The translations under genes and the position numbers were made by a program. From positions 992,001 through 1,056,000 of the forward strand of contig NZ_CP137573.1 of the NCBI RefSeq assembly GCF_033343995.1: a stretch of 64,000 nucleotides of DNA. Direction: 5' to 3'. The notes below the pieces were generated by a model. It ran no database searches and was not told the DNA's origin. It saw only the letters and a list, made by a program, of their open reading frames with translations. Shown here piece by piece: positions 47,205 through 53,621 of this stretch. This stretch comes from Streptomyces sp. HUAS YS2 (GTDB taxonomy: Bacteria > Actinomycetota > Actinomycetes > Streptomycetales > Streptomycetaceae). Each line of letters opens with the position of its first letter. Position 1 is the first letter of the stretch.

Positions 47205-48047
47205 ATGTTCCGCAAACGGCCGACCGACAATAGCGAGGACCTTCTGGTCCGGCTCGGGTCGCTGACCGCCAGAGCGCGGGAGTTGGCCGAGACGCAGCGT
47301 TCCCGTGTCGAGTTCGCCTTGGCCCTGCAGCGTGACATGCTGCCCTCGGACCTGCCCAGTTTTCCGGGCGCCCGGCTGGCCGTCCGCTATGAGCCCGCCA
47401 ACCACGGGCTCAACGTCGGCGGTGACTGGTACGACGCCTTCTCCCTGCCCGGTGGGCAGATCGGCATGTCCATCGGTGACGTGCAGGGGCACAACATCGA
47501 GGCCGCCGCCTTCATGGGACAGGTCCGCGTGGCACTGCGCGCGCTGGCCTCCGTCACCGGAGACCCGGGAGAGCTGCTCGGTCGCACCAATGACCTGCTG
47601 ATCTCTCTGCGCGCCGACCTCTTCGCCACCTGCACCTTCCTGCGGCTCGACCCCGCTGCCGGCACCCTGGAGTGCGCTCGGGCCGGTCACATCCCCCACA
47701 TCTGGGCCACCACCGACGGCCGCTCCGGCATCGACGACAGCGAGGGCGGGCCTCCGCTCGGTGTGCTCCGCGACGTCGACTACCCGACCACGCGCCACCG
47801 GCTCACCGCCCACGGTGTCTTCGTCCTCCTGACCGACGGGGTGGTGGAGGGGCCCTCGCTCCACGTCGACGAGGGTCTGGACCGGGTGACGCGGCTCGCC
47901 GGGATCACCGCTGTCGCCGGGCTGGACGTCGACGCGCTCGCCACCGCCGTCATGAAGCTGGCGGCCACGGTGGGGCACGAGGACGACGCGGCCGTCCTGG
48001 TCGTCGGCCATGACGGCGGTCCGGCCCGGTCGGCGGCCGAGGAGTGA
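47205..48047 (+). CDS. Compact SpoIIE-type phosphatase
   Basis: 280-residue soluble PP2C. A short helical N-terminus (LLVRLGSLTARARELAETQRSRVEF) is followed directly by the SpoIIE domain (about 40-270): LQRDMLPSDLP, GGDWYDAFSLPGGQIGMSIGDVQGHN, FATCTFLRLD and LLTDGVVEGP. No PAS, GAF or kinase domain, so input must come from a partner through the helix. GGAG is six bases before the ATG. The MASE1 membrane protein gene follows 115 bp later in the same direction and may supply that input. Confidence 0.9.
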   Translation: MFRKRPTDNSEDLLVRLGSLTARARELAETQRSRVEFALALQRDMLPSDLPSFPGARLAVRYEPANHGLNVGGDWYDAFSLPGGQIGMSIGDVQGHNIEAAAFMGQVRVALRALASVTGDPGELLGRTNDLLISLRADLFATCTFLRLDPAAGTLECARAGHIPHIWATTDGRSGIDDSEGGPPLGVLRDVDYPTTRHRLTAHGVFVLLTDGVVEGPSLHVDEGLDRVTRLAGITAVAGLDVDALATAVMKLAATVGHEDDAAVLVVGHDGGPARSAAEE

Positions 48048-48063
48048 GGGAGGGGGCTCGCCT

Positions 48064-48097
48064 CGGGCCGGGTCGGTCCTCGCACCGGCCCGGCCCG
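48064..48097 (+). terminator. Hairpin after compact phosphatase
   Basis: Fourteen-base arms (48064-48077, 48084-48097) pair with one mismatch around 6 bases. It may separate the phosphatase from the MASE1 gene or reduce read-through. Confidence 0.6.
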
Positions 48098-48162
48098 TGC
48101 CGTAAGGCGGGGCCCGACACGCAGGGGTCCTTGCCCGGTCGTGGCGGCCCGGCCGGTGTCTG

Positions 48163-49182
48163 ATGGCTGACGTGTTGGATACTCGGCGGTTCCGGCCCTC
48201 TACGGAGGCGGCTCTGATGTCGCTGGCCGTGACGGTTTGCTACTACGCGGCCGGACGACTCGGCCTGATGGGCCGCCTCGTCGTCGAAGGCGTGGTGGTC
48301 ACCCCCATCTGGCCGCCCACCGGCGTCGCCGTCGCCGCCCTGCTGGTGCTCGGCGCGCGGGTCTGGCCTGGGATCGCCCTCGGCTCCTTCCTCGTCATCG
48401 CCTCCCTCACCGCTCCGGGGCCCACCACGGTGGTCACCGTGGTGAGCAACACCGTCGCGCCGCTCTGCGCCTTCCTGCTGCTGCGACGGGCCGGCTTCCG
48501 GCGCGACATGGCTCGGCTGCGGGACGGACTCTCCCTGGTCTTCCTCGGCGGGTTCGGCGCCATGCTGATCAGCGCGACCGCGGGGGTCGGACTGCAGGTG
48601 GCGAAGGGCTCCCTGGACAAGAGCGAGTTCTGGCCCGCCTGGCTGGCCTGGTGGGTGGGCGACACGATGGGGGTGCTGCTCGTCGCCCCGCTCCTGCTCG
48701 TCCTCGCGGGGCCGGCCGGACGGTTCCGGTTACGGCGCTGGAAGGAGGCGGCCTTTCTGGGGCTGACGACCCTGGTCCTCATGCCCATGGCCGTGCTCAA
48801 CCCGATGAGCATGCTCTTCCTCGTCTTCCCCCTGCTGATCTGGGCAGCGCTCCGCTTCCAGCTCGCCGGAAGCATGCTGTGCGCGCTCTTCGCCTCCGTG
48901 CTCACCACCTTCGAGGCGACCTCCAGGCGGGGCGCGTTCCTCCACCTGACGGACGTCGAGATCATGGCCAAGCTCCAGGCGTTCAACGGTTCCGCCGCCC
49001 TGACCGCCCTGCTTCTCGCCTCCGTCATCACCGAGCAGCGTGCGACCCGCCGGTCGGTGCGCCGCGCCTGCCAGGAACTGGCGGAGGTGCTGGAGCACCT
49101 CGCGGCGGGCGAGCCCTCGCCGGGTCCACCCGGCACCGCCGAGAGCCGGGCAGCACCACCCGGCGGGCACCGGGATTCGTGA
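48163..49182 (+). CDS. MASE1-domain membrane protein
   Basis: 339-residue integral protein formed almost only by a MASE1 sensory domain: eight or so helices from about residue 20 to 300, with WPPTGVAVAALLVLGARVWPG, FWPAWLAWWVGDTMGVLLVAPL and FPLLIWAALRF typical of the family. MASE1 normally precedes kinase, GGDEF or phosphatase domains; here the output domain is missing and only a 50-residue cytoplasmic tail follows. It lies downstream of the stand-alone SpoIIE phosphatase, so the two may form a split receptor. Confidence 0.88.
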   Translation: MADVLDTRRFRPSTEAALMSLAVTVCYYAAGRLGLMGRLVVEGVVVTPIWPPTGVAVAALLVLGARVWPGIALGSFLVIASLTAPGPTTVVTVVSNTVAPLCAFLLLRRAGFRRDMARLRDGLSLVFLGGFGAMLISATAGVGLQVAKGSLDKSEFWPAWLAWWVGDTMGVLLVAPLLLVLAGPAGRFRLRRWKEAAFLGLTTLVLMPMAVLNPMSMLFLVFPLLIWAALRFQLAGSMLCALFASVLTTFEATSRRGAFLHLTDVEIMAKLQAFNGSAALTALLLASVITEQRATRRSVRRACQELAEVLEHLAAGEPSPGPPGTAESRAAPPGGHRDS

Positions 49183-49311
49183 CACCCACGCCGGAGCCGG
49201 CGCAGGGATCAGGAGCCGTACAACAACTGCAAGGCATGGGAACTGTCTCCGGCGCTGGCAAGCTGGTGCGTGATCGCGTTGGAGATGCACGGTCCTGAGC
49301 TGGTGGTTTTG

Positions 49312-49458
49312 TCACGTGGTGGTGTTGCGGTCGGAGACGAGGCCGGGGATGGCCCGGTAGGTGTCGGGCAGGACCTCTCGCCGGTGGGTCCAGCGGGTCA
49401 GCTGCCTCCAGCGTTTGTGGTCGGCGAGCGCGTGCTCGACGGTGATGGGACGCCGCCC
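49312..49458 (-). mobile_element. C-terminal remnant of a DDE transposase (IS5-like)
   Basis: Leftward reading gives GRRPITVEHALADHKRWRQL, then TRWTHRRE and YRAIPGLVSDRN followed by a stop at 49312-49314. This is the end of a Streptomyces IS5-family transposase. The rest of the gene is absent: sequence changes abruptly at about 49459. No terminal inverted repeats could be recognised. Confidence 0.75.
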
Positions 49459-49460
49459 AG

Positions 49461-49745
49461 ACCCTCTTCGGCAACAAGTACGTCGGCACCGACCACGTCT
49501 TCCGCCTCAACGGCCCCCGTGTCGAAGCGTTCTCCGGCGTGGACGAGGAGGTCTTCCGACTCCTCGCCAGGGGCGACATCGAGGAGTGCCGAGCCCTCGT
49601 CCACGCGAGCCGCGACGTCCGCCCCCGCCTCGCCTTCGACAAGGACTGGGGCGGTCCCGTCTCCGTTCACGCCGACGGCTCTGTCTTCGCCCTGCGGCTG
49701 CTGCCAGGGCTGGACGAGGAGCCCCGTCCGGACTCGGCTCGCTGA
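49461..49745 (+). pseudogene. 5'-truncated ORF beside IS remnant
   Basis: A clean 95-codon frame with coding character (FGNKYVGTDHVFRLNG, EEVFRLLARGDIEECRALVH, FDKDWGGPVSVHADGSVFAL) starts without any initiation codon exactly at the transposase junction and ends at 49745. The first in-frame start, GTG at 49539, leaves 68 residues. The product is not recognised. It looks like the 3' part of a gene cut by IS insertion. Confidence 0.55.
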
Positions 49746-49833
49746 CGCCGGAACGCCGCCAGGGTTGGCTCCTCTCCGTGCCGGCCCTGGTCGCGGGTTG
49801 ACGGACCTGAAGGCGTCAGAGCGATGCCTCAGC

Positions 49834-50019
49834 TCAGAGACTTCCGGCGCTGATGGCCCCCCGTAGGACGTGGGCGATCTCCTCGGGCTTGAGGTCGATG
49901 CCGTCGAGCCCCTCCAGAGTCAGCGGGACCTCCTCCAGCGCGTACTCGCCGCGGCCTTCGGCACTGAACTCGGGTCCGGTGCGGTCCTCGAAGGACCAGG
50001 TCGTGATGCGGGCGAGGTA
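49834..50019 (-). pseudogene. 3' gene fragment ending at repeat B
   Basis: Leftward coding-like sequence YLARITTWSFEDRTGPEF, SAEGRGEYALEEVPLTLEG and GIDLKPEEIAHVLRGAISAG ends in TGA at 49834. Its frame is closed by a stop inside the adjacent repeat (50021-50125) and no start codon is in place. So the gene is interrupted precisely at the repeat boundary. Family not recognised. Confidence 0.55.
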
Positions 50020-50020
50020 G

Positions 50021-50125
50021 TGTCTGCTCCCTGCCTACTTCACGCAGGTCAAGGGCGGTCCGCGGATCGTAAGACCATTCGCTTGCCCGGGCAGCTGTCC
50101 CCAGGTTGCAGGACTCACGCTGGCC
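50021..50125. repeat. Imperfect ~105-bp direct repeat, copy B
   Basis: Same orientation as 38462-38568 and about 80% identical by eye. Its right end includes the last codons and stop of the leftward phosphatase gene (50115); its left end abuts the truncated 49834-50019 fragment. Confidence 0.75.
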
Positions 50126-51482
50126 GGTTGCCGACTTGGGGAGCAGGGTCCGGGTCGAGGGGGATGCGTAGGGCGAGGATGGCCAGGTCGTCGTGGCCGT
50201 CGCTGGGGTGGTGGTCGGCCAGCGTGTTCACGAAGTCCTGCAGGGGCAGGTCGACGTGGGATGCGGCAAGTTCGGCGAGTTGGGCCATGCCCTCGTCGAC
50301 CGACTGGGCGGGGTGTTCGATCAGCCCGTCCGTGTAGAAGACCAGGGTGGCACCCGGGGGCAGGGGGTACGTTTGGTCAGGGCGGTGGTGTCCGGTGTTC
50401 ACCGCGAGGGGTAGGCCGGGTTCGGTGTGCAGGTACTCCGTGTTCCGGTCGAGGGTGATCAGCAGTGGTGGGAGGTGCCCGGCGGTGCTCCAGTGCAGTC
50501 TCCAGCCCTGGCCCGCGGGTTCGATGCGGGCGAGGCAGGCGGTGGTGACGGGCAGGTCGGTGATCGCGTGCAGGGTGACGTCGAGCTGGTGCAGGACGGA
50601 GCTGGGCGGGGTGAGGTGGTCGTAGAGCAGGGCCCGCAGCATGCTGCGGGTCTGGGCCATGGCGGCCGCCGCGTGCAGATCGTGGCCGACGACGTCGCCG
50701 ATGACGACGGCGCAGGCGTTGTCGGGCAGCCAGATGGCGTCGTACCAGTCTCCCCCGAGGTGGCCGGGCGTGGGGGCGGGCCGGTACGTGGCAGCTGCGG
50801 TGAGGGGATGCAGGTCGGGCAGGGTGGGCAGTAGGAGCCGCTGGAAGTGTTCGGCGCTGTCGCGGACCTGTTCGAAGAGGCGGACGTTCTCGACGGCGAT
50901 GCCGGCTGCTCCGGCGAGGCTGATGACGATGTCCTCGTCTTCGCGGTCGAAGGGCTGGCCGTCACGGCGTTCGGAAAGGTAGAGGTCGCCGTAGATGGTG
51001 CCGCGGACGCTGACGGCGACGCCGAGCAGGGTGCCCATGTGCGGGTGGCCGGGCGGGAACCCGACGGAGGCGGGGTGGGCAGCGATGTCGTCGACGCGCA
51101 ATGGCTCGGGGTGGTGGATCAGGTGTCCCAGGACGCCGCGTCCATGGGGGAACTCGATGTCAGACAGGTCGGCGCGCTCGGACTCCGACAGACCGGCGGT
51201 GATGAACTGCTCCAGTGCCTGGCCGGACTCGTCGAGTACTCCCAGGGCGCCGTAGCGAGCGCTGACCAGTTCCATGGCGGTGGTGACGATGCGGTGCAGC
51301 ACCGCGGGCAGGTCCGTCTCCCGGGTGATGGCCAGCACCGCGTTCAACAGCCCCTGCAGCCGGTCCTTGGCACCGGCGAGTTCCCGTAGCTGTGCGGCGA
51401 TCTCCTCGAGCCGGCGATCCAGCCGCGCCTGCAGGTCGATGTACTGCTGCTGCTCCGGCTGTTCCTCCGCTCCCCCCATCAC
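50115..51482 (-). CDS. GAF-SpoIIE phosphatase
   Basis: 455-residue soluble phosphatase. A coiled N-terminus (QQQYIDLQARLDRRLEEIAA) is followed by a GAF domain (about 50-200) with SARYGALGVLDESG and HPHMGTLLGVAVSVRGTIYGDLYL, and SpoIIE (about 220-440) with GGDWYDAIWLPDNACAVVIGDVVGHD and FYTDGLIEHP. The GAF form is like those of DosS/redox-type sensors but heme ligands cannot be judged. Start GTG/ATG at 51482/51479; the upstream small ORF stop overlaps as TGATG, so translation may be coupled. The end lies within repeat B. Confidence 0.9.
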   Translation of the reverse strand: MMGGAEEQPEQQQYIDLQARLDRRLEEIAAQLRELAGAKDRLQGLLNAVLAITRETDLPAVLHRIVTTAMELVSARYGALGVLDESGQALEQFITAGLSESERADLSDIEFPHGRGVLGHLIHHPEPLRVDDIAAHPASVGFPPGHPHMGTLLGVAVSVRGTIYGDLYLSERRDGQPFDREDEDIVISLAGAAGIAVENVRLFEQVRDSAEHFQRLLLPTLPDLHPLTAAATYRPAPTPGHLGGDWYDAIWLPDNACAVVIGDVVGHDLHAAAAMAQTRSMLRALLYDHLTPPSSVLHQLDVTLHAITDLPVTTACLARIEPAGQGWRLHWSTAGHLPPLLITLDRNTEYLHTEPGLPLAVNTGHHRPDQTYPLPPGATLVFYTDGLIEHPAQSVDEGMAQLAELAASHVDLPLQDFVNTLADHHPSDGHDDLAILALRIPLDPDPAPQVGNRPA

Positions 51483-51583
51483 GAGCGCCCGGCCGTGCGG
51501 TGTCCGGTCTTGGTGGCGTCGGGCCGGTAGGCATCGGTGTCCGTCCGGACCGGGGTTGCCTGGAAGGTGATCCGGGGGGTCAT
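51479..51583 (-). CDS. Possible 34-residue leader peptide gene
   Basis: ATG 51583 opens a 34-codon frame (MTPRITFQATPVRTDTDAYR...) whose TGA overlaps the phosphatase ATG as TGATG, a common coupling arrangement. AAGGG is 11 bases before the ATG. No family is recognised, and such short frames are easily fortuitous. Confidence 0.3.
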   Translation of the reverse strand: MTPRITFQATPVRTDTDAYRPDATKTGHRTAGRS

Positions 51584-51922
51584 CCGCTCGTGCCCTTCGT
51601 CCTTGCGTGAGTCCTCTTCACCGGCTTCAGCAGCAGCCGGTCGAACGTGTCCGGCAGTGAGGTCCGCACCTACTGCGCCAGCCACCTCCTCGTCCTCGCC
51701 AAGGCCGGAGTGACATGCCTGCCCGTGCCCGATGTCGCGATCAACCCGAACAGAGTGAGGCCGCCAAACAGCCCAAACCGTCTATTACGCCACAGGCGGC
51801 ATGTCGCACGCGTCACACGACGGGTCCCGAGGGAAGCCTCGAAGCAGCAGAGGGTCCATTAGGCCCAAGCGAGATGCCTGTCCTGTGGATCAGACTGGTG
51901 GTATCGGATCTGGGAGGTCCGT
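51584..51922. other. Intergenic stretch without a supported gene
   Basis: 339 bp of lower coding character between the divergent phosphatase and the truncated ORF at 51923. I found no RNA gene, repeat or convincing promoter pair. GGGAGG sits before the rightward ATG. Confidence 0.4.
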
Positions 51923-52192
51923 ATGAAAAACCAGCCGAGCGTCACCGCGACAGGCGAACCTCTCCTGCTCGACGCGGCCCTGCCCGAGTTCCGGTTCTCC
52001 CGCGGGGAGTGCGCCGTGACAGCCGCCGCGCCGGACGTCGTGTACAGCGCAGCCCGTGATCTGGACACGCTGTGTGGAAGTCTGCTCGACGCATTCATGT
52101 GGGCGCGTGGCGTGCCGGACAGAGAGGACCTGGAGGCCCAGCCCGGGGGTTGCCCTGGGAGAGCTCGTGGGGCGCGAGAAGGAAGCACCTGA
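51923..52192 (+). pseudogene. Truncated SRPBCC-like N-terminus
   Basis: GGGAGG precedes ATG 51923. The first 65 residues look genuine (PLLLDAALPEFRFSRGECAV, APDVVYSAARDLD, LLDAFMWARGVPDR), resembling the start of actinobacterial SRPBCC/polyketide-cyclase-like proteins. After VPDR the frame degenerates; the +1 frame gives VALGELVG, as if one indel shifted it. It stops at 52192, just before the flavodoxin gene, so most of the domain is missing. Family assignment is tentative. Confidence 0.5.
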
Positions 52193-52206
52193 GGAGATGA
52201 GTCGTC

Positions 52207-52752
52207 ATGCGTGCCGTGATCGTTTACGAGAGCATGTTCGGCAACACGCACGAGATCGCCGACGCGATCGGAGAGGGCGTGAAGGAGGCGCACCCGGACG
52301 CCGAGGTCGAGTGCGTGGCAGTGGCCGACGCGCTACCGGAGCGCATCGGCCCCACCGACCTGCTGGTCGTGGGCGGGCCGACCCATATGCGCGGCATGAC
52401 CACCGGAATGAGCCGGAAGATGGGGCTGAAGGCCGAGAAGCAAGGGGCCGAGAAGCAGGAGCGTCCTTTCACCCCCGAAGAGGGCGCCGAGGGCCCCGGC
52501 GTCCGCGACTGGTTCCATGACACGCTCCCGAAGGCCCACACCGGTACCCATGCCGCCGCGGCCTTCGACACCAGGGCGGACATGCGTCTGGCCGGCGCCG
52601 CCGCCGGCGGCATCGCACGTCGGCTGCGCGGCCATGGCTATGAACTCGTCGCGGAACCGGAGGGATTCATCATCGAGGACACCGAAGGACCGCTGCGCGC
52701 CGGCGAACGGGAACGGGCGAAGGCGTGGGGCGCGGCCCTCCAGATCGCCTGA
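52207..52752 (+). CDS. Flavodoxin-family protein
   Basis: 181-residue FMN-binding fold. The phosphate loop is YESMFGNTHEIADAI near the start, with VVGGPTHMRGM as the second FMN-contact region (about 57-67) and a WFHDTLPK segment. It is like the small stand-alone flavodoxins of actinobacteria that transfer electrons to oxygenases or serve in menaquinone-linked reduction. A ribosome site GAGGAGATGAGTC lies upstream of the ATG. It precedes the ABC exporter genes by 120 bp, not necessarily in the same unit. Confidence 0.9.
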   Translation: MRAVIVYESMFGNTHEIADAIGEGVKEAHPDAEVECVAVADALPERIGPTDLLVVGGPTHMRGMTTGMSRKMGLKAEKQGAEKQERPFTPEEGAEGPGVRDWFHDTLPKAHTGTHAAAAFDTRADMRLAGAAAGGIARRLRGHGYELVAEPEGFIIEDTEGPLRAGERERAKAWGAALQIA

Positions 52753-52872
52753 CCGACGGACAGTCCTCCTCGCCGTGACCGCGACAGGCGCCGGCACGCC
52801 GGCCGCCACCTCCGTATGGCGACGCGCCCGGGCGACCCCGGACGCCTGACCGCATTCCTTCCGGAGGTTGGT

Positions 52873-53619
52873 ATGCAATCCATGGCCCCCGACCGGGCAC
52901 TCCTTGTGGCCACCGGGGTACGCAAGATCTACCGGACGGGCTCCGTCGAGGTCACCGCCCTGCTCGACCTGGATCTCGTCGTGCGCCGCGGGGAAATGGT
53001 GGGGGTCATGGGGCCGTCGGGTTCCGGGAAGACCACGCTGCTGAACTGTCTGTCCGGGCTCGACGACATCGACGGCGGCCGGGTGGAGGTCGACGGGCAC
53101 GACCTGTTCGCGATGTCGGACGCGGCGCGCACGGAGCACCGAGCCCACACCATGGGCTTCGTCTTCCAGGCGTTCAATCTCATCCCCGTCTTCTCCGCGG
53201 TGGAGAACGTCGAACTGCCCCTGCTGCTCGTGGGCACCCGGCCGCGCGAAGCACGTGGCAGGGCGCTCTCCATGCTCGACCGCGTGGGACTGGGCCACCG
53301 CGTCGGGCACCGGCCGAGCGAGATGTCCGGAGGCGAACAGCAGCGGGTGACGATCGCCCGCGCCCTGGCCGGCCGCCCGGCCATCGTGTGGGCGGACGAA
53401 CCCACCGGGAACCTCGACAGCGCGATGGCCGACCAGGTCATGGACCTGCTGTGCGAGCTCAACCGGGACGAGGGCCAGACGATCGTTCTGGTCACCCATG
53501 ACAGCGCCATCGGCGCGCGCGTCCCCCGACTGATCCGCATGCGCGACGGGCAACTGGTCGACGACGTCCGCCAGGCCGTCCCCGCACGGGCCGTGACGCC
53601 CGACGTCCCTCTGGGCTGA
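52873..53619 (+). CDS. ABC transporter ATP-binding protein, MacB/LolD type
   Basis: 248-residue ATPase. Walker A GPSGSGKTT (about 44), Q-loop FVFQAFNLIP, signature MSGGEQQRV, Walker B IVWADEPT and H-loop LVTHD are complete. NLIPVFSAVENVELPLLL is typical of the FtsX-partner subfamily, which drives mechanotransmission rather than membrane-domain transport. GGAGG is 6 bases before ATG 52873. The permease starts 2 bp after its stop. Confidence 0.95.
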   Translation: MQSMAPDRALLVATGVRKIYRTGSVEVTALLDLDLVVRRGEMVGVMGPSGSGKTTLLNCLSGLDDIDGGRVEVDGHDLFAMSDAARTEHRAHTMGFVFQAFNLIPVFSAVENVELPLLLVGTRPREARGRALSMLDRVGLGHRVGHRPSEMSGGEQQRVTIARALAGRPAIVWADEPTGNLDSAMADQVMDLLCELNRDEGQTIVLVTHDSAIGARVPRLIRMRDGQLVDDVRQAVPARAVTPDVPLG

Positions 53620-53621
53620 CC

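Noticed and set aside
38462..50125. Complete integrative element or prophage
   Set aside because: No integrase, replication or structural genes, and no tRNA attachment site are visible; only repeat borders and an IS remnant.
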